From assembly GCF_004005855.1 (NCBI RefSeq), contig NZ_SACL01000002.1, forward strand, positions 496,001-560,000: a stretch of DNA of 64,000 nucleotides, read 5' to 3'. The notes under the pieces were generated by a model. It saw only the letters and a program-made list of their open reading frames with translations, was not told the DNA's origin and did no database searches. Positions 16,802 through 24,586 of the stretch are shown here, piece by piece. This DNA comes from Rhodovarius crocodyli. GTDB taxonomy: Bacteria > Pseudomonadota > Alphaproteobacteria > Acetobacterales > Acetobacteraceae. Both the position numbers and the translations under genes were made by a program. Every line of letters begins with the position of its first letter. Within the stretch, counting starts at the first letter, position 1.

Positions 16802-17414
16802 CTGGGGTCTCCTGTGGCGCGATCGCGCCCATGATGAAGGTGAACATGACGGTGCGCAGCGCCTCGGGCGGGCGGCCCATGTCGCGGCGGATGAGGTTCC
16901 AGAGGGTGAGGTCGGTGGCGGCCACCAGCGCGTCCAGGCGGCGCTCGCGCGCCTCGGCCGGCAGCGGCGCCAGCCAGGGGGCCATGCATTCGCCCACCCA
17001 GGCGCGGTGGTTGCGCCGGCCGATGTCGTTGGCGGCGCGAAGCGCGGGCCAGCGCGCTTCCTGGTGCAGGGCGCGCATCACCTTGTCGCCCGTGATCTCG
17101 TAATCCTCGATCAGCACGCGCAGCATCGCGTCGATGTCGCCGGGGTGGACCACGCGACGGGCCTTGATGCTGACCGCCATGCGCTGCCAGCTGGCCTCCA
17201 GCAGGCCTTCCTTGCTGCCGAAGCGGCGCACCACGGTCGGCACCGACACCCCGGCATCCCGCGCCACGCGGTCGAGCGTGACCAGGTCGAACCAGTCAGC
17301 CGTCAGTGCCGCGTCGAAGGCATCCAGGATGCGGTGGGCGGTCTGCTCGGCCGCGATGGCGCGGGCGCCCTGGCGGTAGCTGCGCTTGGCGGGATGCTCG
17401 GGGTTGGATTTCAT
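16794..17414 (-). CDS. TetR-family transcriptional regulator
   Basis: 206 residues with an N-terminal TetR helix-turn-helix (about 30-72; TLDRVARDAGVSVPTVVRRF) and a variable helical ligand domain. I used ATG 17414 (MKSNPEH); 12 extra residues are possible upstream. It is the first gene of a unit with the glycosyltransferase and is divergent from a secreted esterase-like gene; a 17-bp palindrome in the gap is its likely operator. Confidence 0.9.
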   Translation of the reverse strand: MKSNPEHPAKRSYRQGARAIAAEQTAHRILDAFDAALTADWFDLVTLDRVARDAGVSVPTVVRRFGSKEGLLEASWQRMAVSIKARRVVHPGDIDAMLRVLIEDYEITGDKVMRALHQEARWPALRAANDIGRRNHRAWVGECMAPWLAPLPAEARERRLDALVAATDLTLWNLIRRDMGRPPEALRTVMFTFIMGAIAPQETPDA

Positions 17415-17458
17415 GTTTGTGGGAATAACGCCAAATATCCGGGCGCGCAATCATTCAA

Positions 17459-17475
17459 TGTAAGTATGACTTGCA
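17459..17475. promoter_or_regulatory. Near-perfect palindrome, probable TetR operator
   Basis: TGTAAGTATGACTTGCA reads as TGnAAGT-nnn-ACTTnCA, symmetric about the centre, and lies between the divergent TetR and esterase-like genes (45 bp from tetR, 60 bp from the esterase start). The size fits a TetR dimer site. Confidence 0.55.
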
Positions 17476-17534
17476 CGAAAATGCATGCCGAAGATGGCTT
17501 CAAGCCGAAGCTGATCCCGCCTAGGCTCACGCCC

Positions 17535-18554
17535 ATGTTACGGGCCTGGGTTCTGGGATTGCTGTGCTTGGCGCTACCCGCGCTCGCGGAGGAGCCGCCG
17601 CTGCTCGTCTCGGGCATGGGCAGCTTCCATATCGGCGGGCGCCAGGCCGAGGTCAGCGGCCGCCCGGTGCGCGAGGTGCAGCTGGCCCCGGGCGCGCGGC
17701 CCGTGCGCATCGACCCCAACGGCACCTATCGCGTGGACGGCATGTATGTGCAGTACCACCACCCCGCCACACGGCGGGGCCGGGTGCCGCTGATGCTGTG
17801 GCACGGCGGCGGCATGACGGGCGTCGTGTGGGAAACCACCCCCGACGGGCGTGAGGGCTGGCAGACCTGGTTCCTGCGCCGCGGCTGGAGCGTCTATGTC
17901 AGCGACGCGGTGGAACGCGGGCGTTCCGGCTGGGCCATGTTCCCCGACATCACCCCGGCCGAGCCCATCTTCCTGACCATGGCCGACCCGTGGGAGCGGT
18001 TCCGCATCGGCGCCGGCCCCGGAAGCTGGCGCAGCCGCAGCGCCATTCCCGGCACGCAGTTCCCCACCGATGCCTATGAGCGCTTCACCGCGCAGCTGGT
18101 GCCGCGCTGGGTGGTGACGGATGCGGCCGCCACGGATGCCTATACCCAGCTGCTGCGCCAGGTGGGACCGGCCGTCGTCCTGACCCACGCCCAGTCCAGC
18201 CTCTATGCCTTGCGCGTGGCCAAGGCCGAGGCCGAGCGGGTGCGCGCCCTGGTGCTGCTGGAGCCCACCGCCTTCGGACCCATGACGCCCGAGGAGCTTG
18301 CGCCGCTGCGCGGCATGCCGGTCCTGGTGCTGTATGGCGATTTCATCGAGCAGGACCCGCGATGGTCGGCGGCGCATGAGCGCGGCACCCAGTTCGTCGA
18401 GGCGCTGCGCGCGGCGGGCGGCCAGGTCGAGGTCGTGGAACTGCCGGACCGCGGCATTCGCGGCAACAGCCACCTGATGATGATGGACCGCAACAACGGC
18501 GCGGTGGCCGAGGTGGTCCAGGGCTGGCTGGCAGCGCGCGGGCTGTGGGAATAG
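17535..18554 (+). CDS. Esterase-713-like alpha/beta hydrolase, nucleophile apparently Ala
   Basis: 339-residue secreted protein: signal peptide MLRAWVLGLLCLALPALAEE, an alpha/beta-hydrolase core with an oxyanion-type LWHGGGMTG (about 94-102), Glu243 in LLEP and His313 in GNSHLMMMD. These match the Glu and His of the esterase-713-like family. The nucleophile elbow, HSQxG in relatives, reads THAQSS, so the position 24 residues before Glu243 is Ala219. Either it is inactive or a binding protein, or Ser221 substitutes. It is divergent from TetR and followed closely by the DUF1028 gene. Confidence 0.8.
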   Translation: MLRAWVLGLLCLALPALAEEPPLLVSGMGSFHIGGRQAEVSGRPVREVQLAPGARPVRIDPNGTYRVDGMYVQYHHPATRRGRVPLMLWHGGGMTGVVWETTPDGREGWQTWFLRRGWSVYVSDAVERGRSGWAMFPDITPAEPIFLTMADPWERFRIGAGPGSWRSRSAIPGTQFPTDAYERFTAQLVPRWVVTDAAATDAYTQLLRQVGPAVVLTHAQSSLYALRVAKAEAERVRALVLLEPTAFGPMTPEELAPLRGMPVLVLYGDFIEQDPRWSAAHERGTQFVEALRAAGGQVEVVELPDRGIRGNSHLMMMDRNNGAVAEVVQGWLAARGLWE

Positions 18555-18583
18555 GCTGCGCCCCGGAATCGGGGACGCATCGC

Positions 18584-19237
18584 ATGACCTTCTCGCTGAT
18601 CGCCCGCTGCGCCCGCACGGGGCAGCTGGGCATCGCCACCACCACCTCCGGCATCGCGGTCGGCAGCCGTGTGCCCTGGGCCGCCGCCCATGTCGGCGCC
18701 GTGGCCACCCAGCACCGCACCGACCCGCGCCTGGGGGCGCGCGGCGTGGAGCTGCTGCGTTCGGGCTGCACGGCGGAGGAGACGGTGGCCGCTCTCGCGG
18801 CTTCCACCCCCGACCACCAGTGGCGGCAGATCGGCGTGGTGGATGCCGAGGGCCGTACCGCCTTCTTCCACGGCGCGCGGGTGAAGCCGCGCTCGGGCGC
18901 GGTGCAGGGGCAGGGGGTGCTGGCGCTGGGCAACATCCTGGCCAATGACGACGTGCTGCCCGCCATGGTCGCGGGCTTCGACGCAGCCTCGGACGCGCCC
19001 CTGGCCGAAAGGCTGATCCGGGGGCTGGAGGCCGGCGAGGCCGCGGGCGGCGAGCACGGCGCCATCCAGTCCGCCGCGCTGTATGTGGTGGCCGAGGAGA
19101 GCTTTCCCTATGTCGACCTGCGGGTGGACCGGGGTGCCGCGCCGCTGGAGGAATTGCGGGCGCTGTGGAAGGTCTATCTGCCTGAGCTGGACCTGTATGT
19201 GCGCCGGGCGGTGGATCCGGAGAGCATGGGGGCGTGA
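18584..19237 (+). CDS. DUF1028-family Ntn-hydrolase-like protein
   Basis: 217 residues, starting MTFSLIARC as typical for DUF1028, with the family segments GIATTTSGIAVGSRVPWAA and GNILANDDVLPAMVAGF. The family has an Ntn-hydrolase-type fold; some members are fused to peptidoglycan-binding domains, but no activity is established. It follows the esterase-like gene by 29 bp and is probably cotranscribed. A GC-rich repeat begins right after the stop. Confidence 0.88.
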   Translation: MTFSLIARCARTGQLGIATTTSGIAVGSRVPWAAAHVGAVATQHRTDPRLGARGVELLRSGCTAEETVAALAASTPDHQWRQIGVVDAEGRTAFFHGARVKPRSGAVQGQGVLALGNILANDDVLPAMVAGFDAASDAPLAERLIRGLEAGEAAGGEHGAIQSAALYVVAEESFPYVDLRVDRGAAPLEELRALWKVYLPELDLYVRRAVDPESMGA

Positions 19238-19239
19238 CG

Positions 19240-19488
19240 TCAGGGGCGTTGCCCCCGACACCCCCAGTCAGGGGCTCTGCCCCTGACAACCCCGCCAGGA
19301 GATAATATCTCCTGGACCTGATAGTAGTTTGGCGCCAGACACTTGGCAGTGTGGGGCGCCGATTTTATTATTAATATAAACCTTATCAAGGTTTTGTGCC
19401 AAATCCCCGGGGTCCAGGGCCGCTACGGTCCTGGCGGGGATCCAAGGGGCGGCGCCCCCTGGTGGGGGTCCGGGGGCAAAGCCCCTGA
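19240..19488. repeat. GC-rich interspersed repeat with inverted ends, copy B
   Basis: The left end (19240-19320) and right end (19406-19488) are approximate inverted copies of each other, with GC hairpins. The middle (19325-19400) is AT-rich (ttttattattaatataaacc). It separates convergent DUF1028 and lpxB; lpxB coding runs about 65 bp into the right end. Confidence 0.85.
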
Positions 19489-20613
19489 CACCGCCCGCAG
19501 CACCGCCTCCGCCGCTGCCGCACTGGGTGTGCCTTCCGCCGGCGTCAGCCGGGCCAGCGCATCCGCGAAGCCTTCCAGCTGACGGGCGCGCGCGCCGCCG
19601 CCTTCCAGCAGCGGTGCCAGCGTCGCCGCCAGTGTCGCGGGGTTGCACGCCTCCTGCAGGAGTTCAGGCACCACCTCGCGCTCGGCCATCAGGTTCACCA
19701 GGCTGACGAAGCGCACCTTCAGCATGCGCCGCACGATCATGGCGGTGATGGGGTTCACCCGATAACCCACCACATGCGGCAGCCCCGCCACGGCGCATTC
19801 CAGAGAGGATGTGCCGGATTTGATCAGCCCCGCCTCGGCGGCGGCGAAGGCGTCGTATTTCTCGGCGATGTCGCGCACCAGGATGGGCTGGCGCGGCCAA
19901 TGCGCGGTGGCGGCGCGCACCGTATCCTCCACGGGGCCGGCGAGCGGCACCACGGCGCGGATGCCGGGCGGCAGCAGCGCCAGCGTCTGCCCGAACACCG
20001 GCAGCAGGCGTGAGACCTCGGTACGGCGGGATCCGGGCATGACGATCAGCAGCCGCTCATTGGCGGCCAGCCCGTGCTTCGCGCGGAACCGCACGCCGTC
20101 CCCGCGGTCGGCGCCGCTCTCCAGCACCGGGTGGCCCACGAAATCCACCGGGATGCCGTGCGGCTCGAAGAACGGCGCCTCGAAGGGCAGCAGCGCCAGG
20201 ATGCGGTCCAGCTTGGCGGGCAGTTTCTTCGCGCGGCCCTGGCGCCAGCCCCAGACCTGGGGGGCGACATAGTGGATGACCGGAATGCCCATGGCCTTCA
20301 CCCGGGCGCCCACGCGCAGGGTGAAGCCGGGGCTGTCGATGGTGATGACCGCGGCGGGGCGGCGGGCCTGGATGTCGGCCACCGTCTCGTCCAGCCGGCG
20401 GGACAGGCTGCGGATCTTGGGCAGCACCTCCAGCAGGCCCATCAGCGCCAGTTCGCGCATGGGGAACAGGCTGGCGAAACCCTGTTCGGCCATGCGCTCG
20501 CCGCCCACGCCGGCGAAATCCAGCTCCGGGCGGCGCTGCCGCAGGGCCGTGATCAGCCGCGCGCCCAGCACATCGCCCGAGGCCTCACCGGCGATGACGT
20601 AGAGCAGGGTCAA
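19423..20613 (-). CDS. lpxB: Lipid-A-disaccharide synthase LpxB
   Basis: 396-residue peripheral inner-membrane GT19 enzyme that condenses UDP-2,3-diacylglucosamine with lipid X. Motifs: IAGEASGD (about 7-14), DSPGF (about 93), VAPQVWGWR (about 117-125), MPGSRRTE (about 212-219) and KSGTSSLE (about 287-294). The last 20 or so residues (GALPPDPHQGAPPLGSPPGP) are encoded by the end of a GC-rich repeat and are not part of the conserved fold. It overlaps the nitrilase start by 4 bp (ATGA). The other lipid A genes lie 20 kb away. Confidence 0.95.
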   Translation of the reverse strand: MTLLYVIAGEASGDVLGARLITALRQRRPELDFAGVGGERMAEQGFASLFPMRELALMGLLEVLPKIRSLSRRLDETVADIQARRPAAVITIDSPGFTLRVGARVKAMGIPVIHYVAPQVWGWRQGRAKKLPAKLDRILALLPFEAPFFEPHGIPVDFVGHPVLESGADRGDGVRFRAKHGLAANERLLIVMPGSRRTEVSRLLPVFGQTLALLPPGIRAVVPLAGPVEDTVRAATAHWPRQPILVRDIAEKYDAFAAAEAGLIKSGTSSLECAVAGLPHVVGYRVNPITAMIVRRMLKVRFVSLVNLMAEREVVPELLQEACNPATLAATLAPLLEGGGARARQLEGFADALARLTPAEGTPSAAAAEAVLRAVSGALPPDPHQGAPPLGSPPGP

Positions 20614-21476
20614 GAAAACACCGCGCGGGTCACGGGCTCGATCGGCGCGCGCGGCCAGTCGCGGTGGTTCAGCACCGCGCCCTCCCGGCGCACCGTCTCC
20701 ACCATGCCCGCGTCGATCTCGGCATAGACCCAGCCCGGGGCGTTCAGCGCGCCCTCGGCGATGATGCCGTCATCGGGGAAGCCCCGGTCGGCCGGGCCAT
20801 ACACGCCGGCGGCGCCCACATTCTCATCCAGTGCCGAGGACCAGGGCGCGGAACCCACGGTGGGCGCGACAGCCAGGATGCACTGGTTCTCGATGGCGCG
20901 CGCGCGCGCGCTGATCGCGACGCGGGTGAAGCCCGCCAGGCTGTCGGTGCAGGTGGGGACCAGCACCAGCCAGGCCCCGGCCTCCACCTGGGTGCGGACA
21001 TGCTTGGGGAATTCGCTGTCATAGCAGATGGAGATGCCGACCAGCCCCCAGGGCGTGTCGAACACCCGCGGCGAGGCCCCGCGCGAGACGCCCCAGCGCT
21101 CATTCTCGAAGCGCGTCATCTGCCATTTGTCCTGGAAGGCCAGGCTGCCGTCGGGGCGGATCAGGGGCGCGCGGTTGATGATGATCCCGCCCGAGCGCAT
21201 GGGCAGGGTGCCGGGCTGCAGCCACACCTTGTGCCTCACGGCGGCGGCGCGCATGGCGGCCAGCACCTCGTCATAGGCATCGACCATCGCGACCAGCTCG
21301 GCGGCCTCACCGGGTTCGGCGGCAAGCGTCGGCGCCAGCTCCATCGAGGCATATTCGGGCATGAGCAGCAGGTCGGCGCGCGGCGCGGCCTCGGCCACCA
21401 GCGCGTCCAGCCGGGCGGCATAGGCGGCGAGCGAGGCATGGCGCTCCACCTTCCAGGCGAGGGTCGCGAGCCTCAC
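20610..21476 (-). CDS. Carbon-nitrogen hydrolase (nitrilase superfamily)
   Basis: 288 residues with the Glu-Lys-Cys triad visible: Glu41 (MPEYASME), Lys117 (QDKWQMTRFE) and Cys151 (ISICYDSEFP). It would cleave a nonpeptide C-N bond in an amide or nitrile; the substrate is unknown. It overlaps the GNAT gene upstream and lpxB downstream by 4 bp each, placing GNAT-nitrilase-lpxB in one transcription unit; CN hydrolase next to GNAT is a pairing seen in other genomes. Confidence 0.92.
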   Translation of the reverse strand: MRLATLAWKVERHASLAAYAARLDALVAEAAPRADLLLMPEYASMELAPTLAAEPGEAAELVAMVDAYDEVLAAMRAAAVRHKVWLQPGTLPMRSGGIIINRAPLIRPDGSLAFQDKWQMTRFENERWGVSRGASPRVFDTPWGLVGISICYDSEFPKHVRTQVEAGAWLVLVPTCTDSLAGFTRVAISARARAIENQCILAVAPTVGSAPWSSALDENVGAAGVYGPADRGFPDDGIIAEGALNAPGWVYAEIDAGMVETVRREGAVLNHRDWPRAPIEPVTRAVFS

Positions 21477-22066
21477 AGCGCGCGGGTCCAGAAGGAGAGC
21501 GTGTGCGGCGTCTCGCGCCCGACATCGCCCGGTTCGGCCCAGCGGAACACGCAGGCCAGCTCGGGCCGGTGGGTGTAGCCGCGCTTGCGCCAGAACCCGT
21601 CGAGCGGCGTGTAGCCGGCCGGGCGGCGCGGGTCATTGGGGTTGCGTACCACGGCGCAGAAGGTCGCGACCTTGGCGCCGATGGCGCGCGCATGCGCCTC
21701 GCGGTGCCGGAAGAAGCCCACGCCCACGCCCCGGCCGCGATAGGCCGGGAGCAGCACGCTTTCCCCGAAATAACAGTGCTCCGCCGGATCCAGCCCCTGG
21801 CGGGTGAAGGCATCGCGCACCGGGGCCGCGGCCTCCGTCATGGGCTGGCAGGTGGCCGCCCCCACGATCTCCTCGCCCAGCCGCGCCAGCACCACCGCCG
21901 CACCGGGGCTGTCGGCATAGGCGCGCAGATAGCCTTCCTCGTAATCGGCCGCGCCCTCATACAGATAGGGCCACTCCGAGAAGACCTGGACGCGCAGGCG
22001 CGCCACGGCGGGCAGGAACGGGTGCAGCGCGGCACCCGTCACGGTGGAGAGTTCGATCTCGGCCAT
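21473..22066 (-). CDS. GNAT-family N-acetyltransferase
   Basis: 197 residues with the GNAT acetyl-CoA loop LLPAYRGRGVGVGFF (about 106-120) after a strand FGESVLL, and a substrate half with EWPYLYEG near the N-terminus. Acceptor unknown. It is the first gene of the GNAT-nitrilase-lpxB unit; 10 bp separate it from the hisI stop upstream, so hisI may be part of the same message. Confidence 0.88.
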   Translation of the reverse strand: MAEIELSTVTGAALHPFLPAVARLRVQVFSEWPYLYEGAADYEEGYLRAYADSPGAAVVLARLGEEIVGAATCQPMTEAAAPVRDAFTRQGLDPAEHCYFGESVLLPAYRGRGVGVGFFRHREAHARAIGAKVATFCAVVRNPNDPRRPAGYTPLDGFWRKRGYTHRPELACVFRWAEPGDVGRETPHTLSFWTRAL

Positions 22067-22076
22067 GTGCGCTCGC

Positions 22077-22463
22077 TCAGTGGCCGTAGAGCTTGTCCGG
22101 GGAGATCTCGGGCGCGGTGATCGCCACCAGCTCGCCCTCGCGCTCGGCCTGATAGAAGCAGCTGCGGCGGCCGGTGTGGCAGGCCACCCCCAGCTGGTCC
22201 ACCAGGGCCAGCAGGGTGTCGCCGTCGCAGTCCAGCCGCAGCTCCTTCAGCGTCTGCACCTGGCCGCTGGTCTCGCCCTTGCGCCACAGCCCGCGACGGC
22301 TGCGGGAGTAATAGCAGACCCGGCCGGTGCTCAGCGTCTCGGCCACGGCATCCCGGTTCATCCAGGCCATCATCAGCACCTCGCCGGTGTCGTGCTGCTG
22401 GGCGATGCAGGGCACGAGCCCGTCGGCGTTGAAGGCGATGGCGGAGAGGAGCGGGTTTTCCAT
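22077..22463 (-). CDS. hisI: Phosphoribosyl-AMP cyclohydrolase HisI
   Basis: 128-residue cytosolic enzyme of histidine biosynthesis that opens the adenine ring of PR-AMP. Metal ligands are visible: Asp78-Cys79-Asp80-Gly-Asp82 (LDCDGDTL), Cys95 (GVACHTGRRSC) and Cys102. It is monofunctional, with no HisE domain, as in most alphaproteobacteria. ATG 22463 gives the normal length. Its start is only 21 bp from the divergent Zur-like gene, so the promoter probably overlaps coding sequence. Confidence 0.95.
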   Translation of the reverse strand: MENPLLSAIAFNADGLVPCIAQQHDTGEVLMMAWMNRDAVAETLSTGRVCYYSRSRRGLWRKGETSGQVQTLKELRLDCDGDTLLALVDQLGVACHTGRRSCFYQAEREGELVAITAPEISPDKLYGH

Positions 22464-22484
22464 GGGCGTGATATAGTCGTTTCC

Positions 22485-22964
22485 ATGCACGATCACAGCC
22501 ACCATGATCATCACCACCACCATCACGCGCCGCTGGACACCCAGCTGGCCGAGGCGGAGGCGCTGTGCCGCAAGTCAGGGGCGCAGCTGACCCCGCTGCG
22601 CCGCCAGGTGCTGGCCTTGGTGCTGAAGGCGGAGCAGCCGGTCGGCGCCTATGCCCTGCTGGACCAGCTGAAGGCCGAGCGGGCAGGGGCGGCCCCGCCC
22701 ACCGTGTACCGCGCGCTGGATTTCCTGCTGGAACAGGGGCTGATCCACCGCGTCGAAAGCCTGAACGCCTATGTCGGCTGCGTCTCGGCCGGGGAGCAGC
22801 ACGCGCACCAGTTCCTGATCTGCCGCGACTGCGGCACGACGCTGGAGCTGAGCGACGCCGGCATCGAGGCCGCGCTGAAGGCGGCGGCGGCGCGGGAAGG
22901 GTTCTCGGCGCTGAAGATGACCGTGGAGATCGAAGGGGTGTGCGGGAATTGTCAGGGGGCGTGA
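22485..22964 (+). CDS. zur: Fur-family regulator, Zur-like, with His-rich N-terminus
   Basis: 159 residues with ten His among the first 14 (MHDHSHHDHHHHHH), then a winged helix (about 22-92) and a dimerisation domain with zinc pairs Cys113/Cys116 (CRDCG) and Cys153/Cys156 (CGNC). This is the Zur pattern: zinc-dependent repressor of zinc uptake. The His tail may buffer or sense zinc; a start inside the tail would shorten it. It is divergent from hisI and followed by a GC-rich repeat. No zinc transporter is adjacent. Confidence 0.85.
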   Translation: MHDHSHHDHHHHHHAPLDTQLAEAEALCRKSGAQLTPLRRQVLALVLKAEQPVGAYALLDQLKAERAGAAPPTVYRALDFLLEQGLIHRVESLNAYVGCVSAGEQHAHQFLICRDCGTTLELSDAGIEAALKAAAAREGFSALKMTVEIEGVCGNCQGA

Positions 22965-23091
22965 GGCGGGGGCTTTGCCCCCGGACCCCCAGCCAGGGGC
23001 TCTGCCCCTGACCACCCCGCCAGTCGATCATATCTCCTGGACCTGATGGGGGTTTGGCGCCTGGTCGGGGTCTCGGGGGCGAAGCCCCTGA
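22965..23091. repeat. GC-rich interspersed repeat, copy C (short form)
   Basis: Left end (22965-23050) matches copy B closely, including aggggctctgcccctgac and tatctcctggacctgat. The right end is a short inverted copy of copy A's left end (tcggggtctcgggggcgaag). It lies between convergent zur and yraN. Confidence 0.8.
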
Positions 23092-23098
23092 GGGGCCA

Positions 23099-23470
23099 CT
23101 ACATCACCCGGAACGCATCCTTGATCCGCCGCACCTGATCCCCCGCCACCACCATCACGTCGAACCGCACCCCTGCCGCGCCATGCCCAGGGTTTTCCGC
23201 CATCCAGCATTCCCCGGCCGCCAGCAGCCGTGCCTGCTGCCTGGGCTGCAGCGCATACGCCGCCTCCGACAGGCTGGCCCGTGCCTTCACCTCGATGAAG
23301 GCCAGCAGCCCGTCCTGTTCCGCGATCAGGTCGATCTCGCCGGCGGGCGTGCGGCAGCGCCGGGCCAGCACTTGCCAGCCCTCGGCCAGCAGGGCACGGG
23401 CCGCGGCTTCCTCCGCGCCGCGCCCGCCGGCCTCGGCGCGCAGCCCGCGCTCAGCCCTTTGCCAGGACAC
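23099..23470 (-). CDS. YraN/UPF0102-family endonuclease-like protein
   Basis: 123 residues with the UPF0102 core: GRGAEEAAARALLAEGW, then the nuclease-like GEIDLIAEQDGLLAFIEVKA (Glu, Asp and ExK of the PD-(D/E)XK fold). The family is predicted to act on Holliday junction or branched DNA; no firm role. It overlaps the threonine aldolase gene's 3' end by 20 bp and is therefore cotranscribed with it. Confidence 0.88.
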   Translation of the reverse strand: MSWQRAERGLRAEAGGRGAEEAAARALLAEGWQVLARRCRTPAGEIDLIAEQDGLLAFIEVKARASLSEAAYALQPRQQARLLAAGECWMAENPGHGAAGVRFDVMVVAGDQVRRIKDAFRVM

Positions 23471-24518
23471 CGCGGATGATGGTCAGGGCTTCCTCGATCT
23501 GGGCCGCGGTCACGTCCAGATGGGTGCAGGCGCGCACCCGCCCGCCCAGGCCCGAGATCATCACGCCCTCGGCGCGCATCGCGGTCTGGAAGGCGTCCAG
23601 GCTCATGCCCGTCTCCTTGATGTCGAAGAAGATCAGGTTGGTGTCGGGTTCCTGCACCACCACGCCCGGGATCTGCGACAGGCCGCGCGCCAGGGCCTTG
23701 GCGTTGGCGTGGTCTTCGGCCAGGCGCTCGATGTTATGGGTCAGCGCATAGTCGCAGGCGGCAGCGCAGATGCCGGCCTGGCGCATGGAGCCGCCGAGCC
23801 GCTGCTTCCAGCGCCAAGCCTGGCCGATGAACTCGCTGCTGCCGCACAGCACCGCGCCCAGCGGCGCGCCGAGGCCCTTGGTGAAGTCCAGCCACACGCT
23901 GTCATAGGATGCCGTCATCTCGGCGGCGGAAATCCCGGCCGCGACGCAGGCGTTCATCAGCCGCGCGCCGTCCATATGGGTGGCCCAGCCCTGCTCATGG
24001 GCGATCTGCGCCACGGCGTTCAGCTGCTCGATCGGCCAGACGCAGCCGCCGCCGATATTGGCGGTCTGCTCCACCTCCAGCAGGCGCTGGGGCGGTGCGT
24101 AGCGGGTCTTCGGGCGGATCGCCTCGCGCAGCTGGTCGGCGTTGAACATGCCGCGCGCGCCGGGCAGGCCCATGATCTGCACGCCGGTCAGCGCGGCATG
24201 GGTGCCGCCTTCGCTGGTCAGGATATGGCTGCTTTCATGCGCCACCACCTCATCGCCCTTCTGGCAATGGGTCAGGATGGCGATGACATTGCACATGGTA
24301 CCGGAGGGCAGGAAGATCGCCGCCTCCTTGCCCATCAGCGCCGCCATGCGGTCGCACAGCGCGTTCACGGTCGGGTCGTCGCCATGCTGCTCGTCGCCGA
24401 CCGGCGCGGACATCATCGCGTCCTTCATCGCGGCGGAGGGGCGGGTCTGGGTATCCGAATACAGGTTGATCCGGACGGGGGGCGCGCCCGGCGGCGGGCG
24501 GAGCGGTGCATGTACCAT
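23451..24518 (-). CDS. Low-specificity L-threonine aldolase (PLP enzyme)
   Basis: 355-residue PLP-dependent enzyme of the beta-eliminating lyase family: INLYSDTQTRPSAAM at the N-terminus, THMDGARLMNA (about 192), and the PLP lysine in WLDFTKGLGAPLG. It cleaves L-threonine or L-allo-threonine to glycine and acetaldehyde. ATG 24518 chosen; a longer frame begins at 24554. It is upstream of yraN on the same strand and divergent from the DUF4337 gene. Confidence 0.92.
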   Translation of the reverse strand: MVHAPLRPPPGAPPVRINLYSDTQTRPSAAMKDAMMSAPVGDEQHGDDPTVNALCDRMAALMGKEAAIFLPSGTMCNVIAILTHCQKGDEVVAHESSHILTSEGGTHAALTGVQIMGLPGARGMFNADQLREAIRPKTRYAPPQRLLEVEQTANIGGGCVWPIEQLNAVAQIAHEQGWATHMDGARLMNACVAAGISAAEMTASYDSVWLDFTKGLGAPLGAVLCGSSEFIGQAWRWKQRLGGSMRQAGICAAACDYALTHNIERLAEDHANAKALARGLSQIPGVVVQEPDTNLIFFDIKETGMSLDAFQTAMRAEGVMISGLGGRVRACTHLDVTAAQIEEALTIIRGVLAKG

Positions 24519-24586
24519 AATGTGACGGTAGCGCGGGCCCGCGCGCCATGGCATCCCCTGCGCACCCGAAAACAGGAGCGATTCGC

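Noticed and set aside
22464-22484. Zur box in the hisI-zur gap
   Set aside because: GTGATATAGTCGTTTC has only weak symmetry and does not match a Zur consensus well enough to report as a site.
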